From assembly GCA_030600085.1 (NCBI GenBank), contig JAUVMT010000005.1, forward strand, positions 1 through 32,214: a stretch of DNA of 32,214 nt. Direction: 5' to 3'. Positions 15,907-24,362 of this stretch are shown piece after piece; the first letter of the stretch is position 1, and every line of letters starts with the position of its first letter. The notes below the pieces were generated by a model, which was not told the DNA's origin, made no database searches, and saw only the letters and a program-made list of their open reading frames with translations. Source of the stretch: Gemmatimonadales bacterium (lineage in GTDB: Bacteria > Gemmatimonadota > Gemmatimonadetes > Palauibacterales > Palauibacteraceae). A program made the translations under genes and the position numbers.

Positions 15907-17178
15907 TCAGCGAATGTGGCGTGTCTTTCGGCTCATGTAGTCCAGCAGAATGTACTGGCCGAGAGACATCGTCGTCGTAAAGTAAGCCTTCCCGCGGCAG
16001 ATCTCCGACACCTTGCGAACGAACGCGATCAGCGCCGGCGTCCGAGCGAGCATGAACGTATTGATCACGATCCCGTCCCGGCGACACGCCGCGACCTCCC
16101 GGAAGGTGTCCCTCAGTATACGCTGGTCCAGTCCCATCGAGTTCTTGTAGATCCGGCCGCCGGGCAGCGTGATCGCGCTCGGCTTGCCGTCCGTGATCAT
16201 GATGACCTGGCGCATCTCGCCGCGCTCAGCGCGAAGGATCCGGCGGGCGATGCGCAGTCCTTCCGCCGTGTTGGTGTGGTACGGGCCGACCTGCGCACGG
16301 GCGAGCGCGGAGAGCGGAATCTCCTCGGCTCTGTCGTGGAACAGCACGCAACGCAGCGTATCTCCCGGAAACTGCGTGCGGAGCAGATGCGACAACGCCA
16401 GGGCCACCTTCTTCGCCGGCGTGAAACGGTCCTCCCCGTACAGGATCATCGAGTGACTGCAATCGAGCATCAAGACGGTGGCGCAGCTCGATCTGTACGT
16501 GGCCTGGTGAACGTGCAGGTCCGCGTAATCGACCGGCAGCGGGAATCTCAGACCCGACCGGGCTATCGCGCTGCGGAGCGTCTCGGGCACGTCGACGTTC
16601 AGCGTGTCCCCGAACTCGTACGGTTTGGACCCGGCCTCAGCTTCGACTCCGGTCGCGAGCTTCGGCGTCTCGTGTGCGCCAATCCCCGCCTGGCCACGAG
16701 ACCCGAGAAGGTCCCGGAGCGCCCGGTGGCTGAGGAAATCGAGGCTCTTCCGCGAGAGCTCGAACTTCACGGAGCGGGCGGCGCCATGCCCTACACTTCC
16801 CGCCCCTGTCACCGGCTGCGCCTCGTCGGGGGCGCGAGGAGCCTGGTCCAGTTGGATGTACCCCGCCTCGACGAGCCGCCCCACGATCTCATCGAGCATG
16901 CGCGCGATGGCCTCCGCCGCCTCCTCATCCGGCTCACCGCCGCGCAGGGCTTCGAGCATCTCGGGGGTGAGGTCGCCACTCTCCATCAACGCCCGGAGGA
17001 TGGCGTCCTTCAGCGCGTCGAGGCTGTCCGACTCTTCCGGCTCGCCGGTCAACGGGTTCCAGCTCCAACCGCCGAATCCCGAGTCGAGGAGGAAATCAGA
17101 GAGCTTGTCGAGGAGCTCCTGCAGGTTCAGGGCATCGAGGAGACCGCCCCGGTACTGTTCATAGGTGGTGGTTCTCAC
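15907..17178 (-). CDS. VWA-domain protein with complete MIDAS motif
   Basis: This 423-residue protein has no signal peptide. Residues about 1-130 are acidic and helical, and about 130-200 form a linker. The C-terminal half (about 225-410) is a von Willebrand A domain. The metal-ion-dependent adhesion site is complete: DCSHS (DxSxS), a Thr in [14 protein letters not shown], and the Asp in [12 protein letters not shown] proteins of this type usually partner a MoxR/ChlI-like AAA+ ATPase to remodel or insert metal into target proteins. The likely partner is the AAA+ gene at 19205-20653 on the same strand, but dapF and mutY lie between them on the other strand. The start is GTG at 17178 with a purine-rich ribosome-binding site. 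The target is unknown. Confidence 0.85.
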   Translation of the reverse strand: MRTTTYEQYRGGLLDALNLQELLDKLSDFLLDSGFGGWSWNPLTGEPEESDSLDALKDAILRALMESGDLTPEMLEALRGGEPDEEAAEAIARMLDEIVGRLVEAGYIQLDQAPRAPDEAQPVTGAGSVGHGAARSVKFELSRKSLDFLSHRALRDLLGSRGQAGIGAHETPKLATGVEAEAGSKPYEFGDTLNVDVPETLRSAIARSGLRFPLPVDYADLHVHQATYRSSCATVLMLDCSHSMILYGEDRFTPAKKVALALSHLLRTQFPGDTLRCVLFHDRAEEIPLSALARAQVGPYHTNTAEGLRIARRILRAERGEMRQVIMITDGKPSAITLPGGRIYKNSMGLDQRILRDTFREVAACRRDGIVINTFMLARTPALIAFVRKVSEICRGKAYFTTTMSLGQYILLDYMSRKTRHIR

Positions 17179-17233
17179 GACCTTCTCCCGACGGTAGGTT
17201 CCTCGAGACTAATAACCGCTCCGGGTAGCTGCT

Positions 17234-18085
17234 GTGCCACCAGACGTCTCCTCGGTCCCGTTCAGCAAGTATAGCGGCGCCGGAAACGATTTTGCGATCG
17301 CACTCGCCTCGGATTTGAGCTCGCGCGAGCCCTCCGATCTGGCGCGACTCATCTGCCCGCGTGCAACGGGCGTGGGGGTGGATGGTCTCATCGTCGTGGA
17401 ACCGCGCGGCCAGGACCGCGTGGCCGCACGATTCTTCAACCCCGATGGATCGGAGTTCTCCACCTGCGGGAACGGGACGCGCTGCGTCGCTCGCTTCGCC
17501 GGCCAGCGGGGCCTTACCTCCGGAAGCGCGATCGCGATCCAGACCTCGGCGGGGGTCGTTCAGGCGAGCGTCACAGGTCAGAGCGTCGCCCTCGACTACG
17601 AGATGGAGATCTGGGTCGAGCGAGCCGTGAGCGTGACGTACGACGGCGCGCCAAAGACGGGATGGCTCGTACAGGTGGGCACACCCCACCTCGTGATTCC
17701 GATCGAGACGATGCCGGAGCGGGAGATCGAGGCCCTGTCCGCGCCGATCCGATTCGATCCATCCCTGGGCGCTTCCGGGGCCAACGTGGATCTCGTGGTG
17801 CGCGACGGCTCCGCCGAGGTCTCGATCCGGACCTACGAGCGCGGCGTGGAAGCCGAGACGCTGGCGTGCGGCAGCGGTGCGATGGCCGCCGCTCTGGCCC
17901 TGCACGAGGCCGGGCTGACGGAGCGGACGCTGACGCTCCACACCAGGAGCGGGGAGATGTTGGAGGTGACCCTCCTGGATGACGGTGCCGGGAACGCGAG
18001 CGCGGAGTCACGCCGCAGGCCGATGCGCCTGAAGGGACCCGCACGCCGGATTTTCGAGGGCGAGTATCCGCTCCGTGAACCGTAG
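17234..18085 (+). CDS. dapF: Diaminopimelate epimerase
   Basis: This 283-residue enzyme converts LL- to meso-diaminopimelate for lysine and peptidoglycan synthesis. The two catalytic cysteines are Cys78 in STCGNGTRC and Cys212 in TLACGSGAMA. FSKYSGAGNDF at residues 10-20 is the usual N-terminal signature, and NPDGSE precedes the first cysteine. The start is GTG at 17234, 55 bp from the divergent VWA start. The end overlaps mutY by 11 bp, so the two genes are almost certainly co-transcribed. Direction is opposite to all surrounding genes. Confidence 0.95.
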   Translation: MPPDVSSVPFSKYSGAGNDFAIALASDLSSREPSDLARLICPRATGVGVDGLIVVEPRGQDRVAARFFNPDGSEFSTCGNGTRCVARFAGQRGLTSGSAIAIQTSAGVVQASVTGQSVALDYEMEIWVERAVSVTYDGAPKTGWLVQVGTPHLVIPIETMPEREIEALSAPIRFDPSLGASGANVDLVVRDGSAEVSIRTYERGVEAETLACGSGAMAAALALHEAGLTERTLTLHTRSGEMLEVTLLDDGAGNASAESRRRPMRLKGPARRIFEGEYPLREP

Positions 18086-19208
18086 GACCTCCGTCGCCGA
18101 GCACGGCAACCTCGCCGACCGACGCGACCTCGCGGAATGGCGCGACCTCGCGGATCAGCTGCTCGGGTGGTTTCGACCCGACGATCGGCAGGTCCCGTGG
18201 AGACACTCCAGCGACCCCTATCGCGTCTGGGTCGGGGAGGTGATGGCTCAGCAAACGCAGATCGCCACCGTGCTTGGCCGTTACGATCGGTTCCTCACTC
18301 GATTCCCCACCCTCTCATCGTTGGCGGACTCCAGCCTCGACGAGGTCCTCAAGGCTTGGGAGGGGATGGGATACTACGGGCGGGCGCGAAACCTACGCTC
18401 CGCGGCCAAGGAGGTCATGGCCGCCTACGGAGGCCGGCTGCCGGAGGATCCGAAGAGGCTGCGGCAGCTTCCCGGGATCGGCCCCTACACAGCCGGCGCG
18501 ATCGCCAGCCTGGCCTTTGGCCAGGATGAGCCGGCCGTCGACGGCAACGTGCGGCGCGTCCTCAGCCGTCTCTTCGACATCGCTCGGCCCACGGCTCGAC
18601 GCCTGGAAGCGGCCGCCCGGAGGCTGATCGAAGCACGGCCCGGGCGCGCCGCAGCGCTCAATCAGGCGATGATGGACCTCGGCGCCGTGCTCTGCACCCC
18701 TCGAGCTCCCGGCTGCGAGTCCTGCCCGCTGGCCGTGCACTGCCTCGCGCTTGCCCGTGGCTCGGTTGCCGACCGCCCCCCGACGGCCTCGCGCCGGCGG
18801 CTGCCGCACCAGACGGTGGGGGTAGGCGTCGTGTGGAGGGAAGGCAGGGTCCTCATCGCGCGGAGGCCACCGTCGGGACTGCTCGGCGGGTTGTGGGAGT
18901 TTCCGGGCGGCAAGCTGGAATCGGGCGAATCGGCGGCCGCGGCGGTGAAGCGAGAGCTCATGGAGGAGGTCGGCGTCGAGGTGCGCGTGGGTGCTCTCAT
19001 CGACCGGGTCGATCACGCGTACAGCCACTTCAGCGTCACCCTCCACTTCCACGAGGCCGAGTACCTCTCCGGCCGAGCACGGCCACGTGCCGCCTCCGAG
19101 GTCCGCTGGGTAGAGCCGGGAGCGCTCGGCGATTACGCCTTCCCCGCGGCCAGCCACACTATCGTCGACCGCGTGAGATCGACGGGCCGCGTCGCAGGGG
19201 GCGCCTAG
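18075..19208 (+). CDS. mutY: Adenine DNA glycosylase MutY with an intact Nudix-motif C-terminal domain
   Basis: This 377-residue base-excision repair enzyme removes adenine mispaired with 8-oxoguanine. Visible parts are the catalytic Glu55 in VGEVMAQQTQ, the HhH region LPGIGPYTAGAIA, and catalytic Asp156 in AVDGNVRR. The iron-sulfur cluster cysteines are C207-x6-C214-x2-C217-x5-C223. Residues about 245-377 form a Nudix-fold domain. Unlike E. coli MutY, where this domain lacks the catalytic Nudix motif, here Gx5Ex7REUxEExGU is complete (Gly279 to Val301). It may therefore also hydrolyse an oxidised nucleotide. The start is GTG inside the end of dapF. The 3' end overlaps the convergent AAA+ gene by 4 bp, leaving no room for a terminator. 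Confidence 0.94.
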   Translation: MNRRTSVAEHGNLADRRDLAEWRDLADQLLGWFRPDDRQVPWRHSSDPYRVWVGEVMAQQTQIATVLGRYDRFLTRFPTLSSLADSSLDEVLKAWEGMGYYGRARNLRSAAKEVMAAYGGRLPEDPKRLRQLPGIGPYTAGAIASLAFGQDEPAVDGNVRRVLSRLFDIARPTARRLEAAARRLIEARPGRAAALNQAMMDLGAVLCTPRAPGCESCPLAVHCLALARGSVADRPPTASRRRLPHQTVGVGVVWREGRVLIARRPPSGLLGGLWEFPGGKLESGESAAAAVKRELMEEVGVEVRVGALIDRVDHAYSHFSVTLHFHEAEYLSGRARPRAASEVRWVEPGALGDYAFPAASHTIVDRVRSTGRVAGGA

Positions 19209-20653
19209 GCCAGGCCTCCGCTGAACGGCGGATCGTCGGCGCCGGGCCGACGCCGGGAGGGTCGTCGCTGGTAGCCCGAATCGGTTCGACTGATTCTCCG
19301 CTTCGAGTGCAGAGCTTCAAGGACCAGCTCGCAGGCCGCGGCCACCTCCTCGGCCCGCGCATCTTCCGCCACGATGCCGGACGCCTCGACGAGCGGGAGC
19401 AGTCCCGTCACGTTGGAGAAGCCCTCCACCAGCGCGCCGCCACGGCTCATCTCCGAGATCCGCAGCATGCCCCCCAGATCGAAGTACTCGATGACGGGCG
19501 TGGCATCCTCCTCACGGAAGTGCTCCTCGAACGTCGCCTCACATGCGTCGGCGATCAGGTCGAAGGCGATCCGCTCGGCTCCCTGGAGCTCGCCTTCGTA
19601 CTCCAGCTCCAGCTTGCCGGTGATCGACGGCAGGGCGGCGTAGATGTCGGCAGGGCGTACGGTCGCCTGCTCTTCCCCGAGCAGGAGCGCTCGTCGTTCT
19701 GCAGCCGATACCGCGTTCTCGGTCACCGTGATAGGCATCCGCTGGCTCACCCCGGAACGCTGGTCCACTCGCTTGTCGGCCCGAGCGGCGAAGGCGACTC
19801 GCTCGACGATCTCCTTCACGAAGGCGGGCATCACCACGTCGATCTCGCGGTCGAGCCACGCTTCCTGGCCGGTGATGGCGATGCCCGTAGCCAGCTCCCG
19901 CGGATAGTGGGTGATCACCTCGGAGCCGACCCGGTCCTTCAGCGGCGTGATGATCTTGCCCCGGGCGGTATAGTCCTCGGGGTTCGCCGTGAACACGAGC
20001 TGCACATCCAGAGGCAGCCGCACGGGAAAGCCCTTGATCTGCACGTCCCCTTCCTGCATGACGTTGAACAGCGCGACCTGCACCTTTCCGGCGAGGTCGG
20101 GCAGCTCGTTGAGCGCGAAGATGCCGCGGTTCGCGCGCGGCAGCAGGCCGAAGTGGATGTTCAGCTCGTCGGACAGGACGTGCCCGCCTCTCGCGGCCCG
20201 GATCGGGTCCAGGTCGCCGATGAGGTCGGCCACGGTGACATCGGGGGTCGCCAGCTTCTCCACGTATCTGCTGTCCCGGCCAACCCAACGCACCGGTGTA
20301 TCGTCGCCCTGCTCCTCCACCCGCACTCGACCGAACCGGCTGATCGGAGCGAGCGGGTCGTCGTTGACTTCCGATCCCTCGATGACCGGTATCTCGTCGT
20401 CCAGCAGTCCCACGAGGGCGCGCAGGATCCGGCTCTTGGCCTGTCCCCTGAGACCGAGCACGATGAAGTTGTGGCGAGAGAGGATTGCATGGACGATTCC
20501 CGGGATCACGCTCTCGTCGTAGCCGATGATCCCCGGAAACAACGGGCCGCCTTCCTTCAGCCGGCGCCTCAGGTTGGCCCGCAGCTCTTCCTTGACCGAG
20601 CGCGGCGTGTATCCCGAGCTCTTCAGCTCACCCAGCGTTCGCGGCCCTTCCAT
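19205..20653 (-). CDS. MoxR/RavA/ChlI-like AAA+ ATPase
   Basis: This 482-residue AAA+ protein has Walker A GLRGQAKS (about residue 62; Ala before the Lys, as in RavA-like proteins). The Walker B-like region is RGIFALNELPDLAGKVQVAL, followed by LPLDVQLVFTANPEDYTARG (sensor 1 region). The C-terminal half is helical. There is no GAFTGA loop or DNA-binding domain, so it is not a sigma-54 activator despite distant similarity. ATG at 20653 follows a strong GGAGGAG. A TTG six codons earlier is also in frame. MoxR-type ATPases act with VWA partners as chaperones, and the VWA gene at 15907-17178 is the natural candidate. It begins 31 bp after the MFS gene. Confidence 0.85.
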   Translation of the reverse strand: MEGPRTLGELKSSGYTPRSVKEELRANLRRRLKEGGPLFPGIIGYDESVIPGIVHAILSRHNFIVLGLRGQAKSRILRALVGLLDDEIPVIEGSEVNDDPLAPISRFGRVRVEEQGDDTPVRWVGRDSRYVEKLATPDVTVADLIGDLDPIRAARGGHVLSDELNIHFGLLPRANRGIFALNELPDLAGKVQVALFNVMQEGDVQIKGFPVRLPLDVQLVFTANPEDYTARGKIITPLKDRVGSEVITHYPRELATGIAITGQEAWLDREIDVVMPAFVKEIVERVAFAARADKRVDQRSGVSQRMPITVTENAVSAAERRALLLGEEQATVRPADIYAALPSITGKLELEYEGELQGAERIAFDLIADACEATFEEHFREEDATPVIEYFDLGGMLRISEMSRGGALVEGFSNVTGLLPLVEASGIVAEDARAEEVAAACELVLEALHSKRRISRTDSGYQRRPSRRRPGADDPPFSGGLA

Positions 20654-20683
20654 CTCTCCTCCGGTTTTCAAAATCGCGCCCCT

Positions 20684-21877
20684 TTACGTTTCTACGACGG
20701 ATCGAGAGGGCCGTTCCTTGAGCGCCAGGAGCCATAGCGCTGCCGCGGCCAGGAACGCCGCAGCGGCGTGAAACGCGATTGTGTAACCCAGCGCGCCGAA
20801 CGCCCACCCGCCCGCCGCCGGACCGACAGCCCTCGCGAGCGCGCTGGCCGATTGGTTCACCCCCAGCACGCTCCCCTGGTCCGCGTCGTCCGCCCGCCCG
20901 GACAGGATGCCGAGCAACGAAGGATTGAAGAGCCCCCAGCCCGCGCCCAGAAAGGCGAGTGACGCCAGGATCCCGCTCGTGCCGGGCGCCCAGGCGAGGA
21001 CGATGAGCGCGAGCGCCACGGCGGCGGTGCCGGATATCGCCGTGCGCCTCTCGCCCAGGCGTTGGACGACCGGACCGACAACCCCACCCTGAGTCACCGC
21101 CGACACCACTCCGGCGAAGGCGAAGAAGGCGCCCGCCTCCGCGGCGCTCATCCCGATCGGGTTGTGCAGCAGCAGCGGGAAGATGGTCGTGTAGGCGGCA
21201 ATCCCGGTGTTGGCGAGAAGCGTGGCTCCGATCGGACCGCGAAAACGGTTGTCACCCAGCGTCTGGGCCAGGACGCGGAGCTGCTCGCCCGCTGCACGCA
21301 CGCCCGAGGTCGAGGACCATCCGTCGGGCTTCACCCTCTTCTCGACCGGAAGCGATTCCGGAAGAAAGGCGATGGCCACCACCGCCGCCAGAAGGCTGAG
21401 TCCGGCGGCCACAAACCCGGGAAGGGCGTACCCCCACCGGCTCATGAACCCGCCGATCGCAGGACCGATGATGAACCCGATGCCGAAGGCGGCGCCGATG
21501 AGTCCCATCGCCTTCGCCCGGCCTTCCCTCGGACTTCGATCGGCCACGTAGGCCTGCGCGACCGGTATCGTGGCGCCCATCACGCCACCCACGATCCGCG
21601 AGAGCAGGAGGACCCAGATGCTGCCGGCCAACGCGAAGACGACGTACGACCCGGCGGTCCCGAGCAGTCCGAGGATCAGCGGCAGCCGGCGTCCATGACG
21701 GTCCGAAATCCGGCCCCAGATCGGCGCGAAGACGAACTGCATCGCCGAGTAGGCGCCGATGATGCCTCCGACCGCGAGCGGGCTCGCCCCGAAGTCCGTG
21801 GCGAAGAACGGCAGAAGCGGCAGGACAATGCCGAAGCCGATGAGGTTGATGACGATGGTGAGGAAGACGACGCCCAA
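20684..21877 (-). CDS. Major facilitator superfamily transporter (TetA-like, DHA1 type)
   Basis: This 397-residue membrane protein should have twelve transmembrane helices. The DHA1 signatures are a first helix NLIGFGIVLPLLPFF, motif A GRISDRHGRR between helices 2 and 3, and GFIIGPAIGGFMSRWG in helix 5 (motif C-like). These resemble drug:proton antiporters such as TetA, but tetracycline export cannot be inferred from this alone. The only upstream start I can support is TTG at 21877. The first helix begins almost at residue 1, which is short for the family, so the N-terminus is somewhat uncertain. It lies 41 bp after the LACTB2-like gene. Confidence 0.88.
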   Translation of the reverse strand: MGVVFLTIVINLIGFGIVLPLLPFFATDFGASPLAVGGIIGAYSAMQFVFAPIWGRISDRHGRRLPLILGLLGTAGSYVVFALAGSIWVLLLSRIVGGVMGATIPVAQAYVADRSPREGRAKAMGLIGAAFGIGFIIGPAIGGFMSRWGYALPGFVAAGLSLLAAVVAIAFLPESLPVEKRVKPDGWSSTSGVRAAGEQLRVLAQTLGDNRFRGPIGATLLANTGIAAYTTIFPLLLHNPIGMSAAEAGAFFAFAGVVSAVTQGGVVGPVVQRLGERRTAISGTAAVALALIVLAWAPGTSGILASLAFLGAGWGLFNPSLLGILSGRADDADQGSVLGVNQSASALARAVGPAAGGWAFGALGYTIAFHAAAAFLAAAALWLLALKERPSRSVVET

Positions 21878-21918
21878 CGAGAGGCCACGGCGGTCGTTGC
21901 CCCCCGCCTGCCGCGAAG

Positions 21919-22725
21919 TCAGAGCTCGCCGCCCGCGTCGAAGCCTGGTGGCAGCAGTCCGCGCTCGGCCAGGTGAGCCAGGTGAGCTCGAACGGCGCCC
22001 TCGGCGGCCGATTCCAACCCGGCCGCAAGATCGGGGTAGACACGCCGCCTGATCGCATCCAACGACCTCGCGCCCGCCTCGAGGGCATCGCGGATCTGGC
22101 GCTCGCGCTCGAGACGGTGGTGTAGATAGCCCTCCAGGAGCGCTCCCGCTTCGGCCACGAGGGGACCGTGTCCGGGCAGGATGCGCTCGGGTCTCAGAGA
22201 GATGAGACGACTGAGACTCGCCAGGTACGAACTCATGTTTCCGTCCGGCGGCGCGACCAGGGTCGAGCCCTCTCCGAGCACCGTGTCACCGGTGAACAAC
22301 CAGCGAGCAGGCTGCAGGCAGAAGCTCAGCGAGTCGGCCGAATGTCCCGGGGTCTCCAAGACGTCGAGGTGGGCCGAGCCTTCGTCGACCTCGATTCGGT
22401 CTCCATCTCCGAGCGGTCGTCCCTCCAGCCCGATACGGGCGAGGGTCTGCGGCGACGCCGCCAGAGATGCTCCGAACTCCTCGGCCGCCCTGGGAGCCAG
22501 AGCCGCATGATCGTGGTGGGCATGAGTCAGGCAGACCCACTCCACGACCGCCTCCCCGACCAGCTCGACGAGCCGGTCGATGCCCCTCGGCCGATCCGGA
22601 CCAGGATCCAGCAAGACCGCCCGCCGGGCCCCGATCCTGTAGCTGCGGGTGCCATCCAGCGTCAGCGGCCCCGGGTTGTCCGCCACCACCACACCCACCT
22701 CCTCGCCCAGCTCGGTGGCCGCCAT
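21919..22725 (-). CDS. LACTB2-like metallo-beta-lactamase-fold hydrolase
   Basis: This 268-residue cytoplasmic protein has the metal motif LTHAHHDHAA (HxHxDH, His68/His70/Asp72/His73), TPGHSADSL, FTGDTVLG and LPGHGPL, supplying the full set of ligands for two metals. The C-terminal about 60 residues (YLHHRLERERQIRDAL and onwards) match the winged-helix tail of the LACTB2 family. Human LACTB2 is a single-strand endoribonuclease, so an RNase or small-ester hydrolase role is possible but unproven here. It starts 10 bp after the interrupted NUDIX gene, a pairing that suggests a shared pathway. Confidence 0.87.
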   Translation of the reverse strand: MAATELGEEVGVVVADNPGPLTLDGTRSYRIGARRAVLLDPGPDRPRGIDRLVELVGEAVVEWVCLTHAHHDHAALAPRAAEEFGASLAASPQTLARIGLEGRPLGDGDRIEVDEGSAHLDVLETPGHSADSLSFCLQPARWLFTGDTVLGEGSTLVAPPDGNMSSYLASLSRLISLRPERILPGHGPLVAEAGALLEGYLHHRLERERQIRDALEAGARSLDAIRRRVYPDLAAGLESAAEGAVRAHLAHLAERGLLPPGFDAGGEL

Positions 22726-22735
22726 CTCGGGAAAG

Positions 22736-23536
22736 CTACTCCAGCACGACAGGGGCCGGCCGAACCCTTCCGGCTTCGAAGATCAGCTCGGCGAGGATCG
22801 GCTTCACCACGCGCCCCTGAAAGGCGTGGAAGACCTCGTCCAACGATCTGAATCGGTCGAGAAGCTCGAGCGTGGTGCGGGTGGGAAAGAGCATCGGCAG
22901 GCGGCCGGCAGCGAAGCGTGCCAGCGCGTCGGCCGGGTCGAGCCAGGCGAACGCCGTGTGTTCGCGGGTCAGCTCCGGCTCTCCGCCTGGATGGCGAGCG
23001 AGGAAGAAGCGCGTGTCGTAGCGCCTGCTGAACTGCACGGGCGTGATCCAGCGTGAGAAGTAGACCACGGCGGACGCATCGAGCCGGACGCCGCTCTCGG
23101 CCAGGAGCTCCACGAAGGTCAGCGACCCGTCGAGCAGGCTCTCCCGACGGGCTCGCGCAGCCCTCAAAGCCGCCGACGCGGCGGCGGCGGCCAGCAGCAG
23201 GCCCGTCTCCTAGAAGGCCTCGCGCAGAGCAGCGAACACGGCTTGCGGCTCGCCGGCCGTCCCATCCTTCACCTGGTCGATCGCCTCGGCTGAAGAGTCT
23301 TCCGGATCGACGGTACCACCGGGGAAGACGTGCGCTCCGGCGGCGAAGCGGCTCTCGACCGGCCGCTGCAACAGAAGGACGTCGAAGCGACGGGTCGTGG
23401 AGCGGGCCAGGCATACCGTGGCGGCCGGCCTGGGCTCGACCGGCGGCGAGCCCTGTGGGATGTGGCCTCTCGCGAATTCCTCTGCCTCGATATCGCGCTG
23501 CACGCGTTCCGTGTCCGGGAGCTCGCCGCCTACCAC
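22736..23536 (-). pseudogene. NUDIX hydrolase (NUDT19-like) interrupted by one in-frame TAG
   Basis: The frame runs from GTG at 23536 to a TAG at 22736-22738 and is broken only by a TAG at 23210-23212. On both sides the translation is one coherent NUDIX protein of about 266 codons. It has VLLLQRPVESRFAAGAHVFPGG before the motif, then REAF-TAG-ETGLLLA, then WITPVQFSRRYDTRFFLA, typical of NUDT19-like CoA or nucleoside-diphosphate hydrolases. The interrupted codon is the first Glu of the catalytic EE pair, so a single GAG-to-TAG change would explain it. Without readthrough the gene gives a dead 108-residue fragment. It starts 4 bp after the Yip1 gene and precedes the LACTB2-like gene by 10 bp. 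A sequencing error is the main alternative. Confidence 0.85.
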
Positions 23537-23540
23537 TCGC

Positions 23541-24263
23541 TTACCACTCGAGCAGTTCCCCCGTCGCGAGCCCCGCCAGGACCAGGAGCACGAGGAGCGA
23601 GGCGAGCACGATTAAGAAACCGACCACGGGGATGAGGACGATGGCGGCCGCCCTGCCCGGCGTCGTCCGGTGGGCTTCCCGTAAGCCCATCACCAAGAGA
23701 ACCAGCGACCAGACGGCACCCACGGCCGGCCCCAGGAACGGAGCCGCCGTGAAGACGGCAGGCCCAGCGCTGTAGCAGAAGAGGCGCGCGGTGGCCCGCA
23801 TGCCGCGCCGCGCCGGAGCCAGGATGACCGCAAACAGCTGCAGCACAAGAACGCCGAGGCCGAGGCCGATCAGGGCGGCGAAGGGCTCGAAGAAGAACTG
23901 CACGAGTGGAGCCAGCGGAGCTGCCGGGCGGAATGCCGCGGTAAGCAGCGGCGCGTCGGTCGATCGCCACAACAGCACGAAGAATGCGGAGGTGATCGAT
24001 ACCAGCAAGTAGTAGAGCAGGGGTCTGGCCAGAGAGCCTTCCCATGCCAGGCGGCGGAAGAAGGCGGCCGGCTGGAAGAGGCTGTCGCGCCAGGTACGAA
24101 GGAGACTGGCGGGGAACGCCACGGAGGAATCTTCCCAGGCGACGCTTCCGGCCCGCGTTTGATCGTGATGGGCGACCGCGGCTTCCGAGAGCCGGGTGCC
24201 GCAGAGCGGGCACTCGATATTGCCGTGGCCGGATTCGAAGCCGCAGTGCGGGCAGATGGGCAA
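23541..24263 (-). CDS. Zinc-ribbon/Yip1-family membrane protein
   Basis: This 240-residue protein begins with a zinc ribbon (CPHC at 4-7 and CPLC at 18-21), then a short soluble linker. Four or five membrane helices follow from about residue 80, for example LLYYLLVSITSAFFVLLW, IGLGLGVLVLQLFAVIL and AIVLIPVVGFLIVLASLL. The pattern and the LFCYSAGPAVFTAAPFLG region resemble the Yip1 domain. The bacterial role of this family is unknown. ATG at 24263 gives the zinc ribbon at the very start. A 99-bp gap separates it from the upstream hydrolase, where I see no clear promoter. Confidence 0.8.
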   Translation of the reverse strand: MPICPHCGFESGHGNIECPLCGTRLSEAAVAHHDQTRAGSVAWEDSSVAFPASLLRTWRDSLFQPAAFFRRLAWEGSLARPLLYYLLVSITSAFFVLLWRSTDAPLLTAAFRPAAPLAPLVQFFFEPFAALIGLGLGVLVLQLFAVILAPARRGMRATARLFCYSAGPAVFTAAPFLGPAVGAVWSLVLLVMGLREAHRTTPGRAAAIVLIPVVGFLIVLASLLVLLVLAGLATGELLEW

Positions 24264-24362
24264 GTGGACCTCGCGTTGGAGTTCCGGGCAGGGGGCGAAG
24301 ATGGCGTCTCGAGCGGCGCCTAGCCAAATCGGCCGGCGTGCCCCGGCTGGCTCAGAGAATGC

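Noticed and set aside
19205-20653. Sigma-54-dependent transcription activator
   Set aside because: No GAFTGA loop, no receiver domain and no helix-turn-helix tail. MoxR/RavA-like features fit better.
18833-20737. Rightward 634-codon frame across mutY and the AAA+ gene
   Set aside because: It has no recognisable domain and lies out of frame with mutY and antisense to a clear AAA+ protein.
23210-23212. TAG as a reassigned sense codon (pyrrolysine or other)
   Set aside because: TAG serves as the normal stop of dapF, mutY, yidC and the NUDIX frame itself, and no special context is visible.
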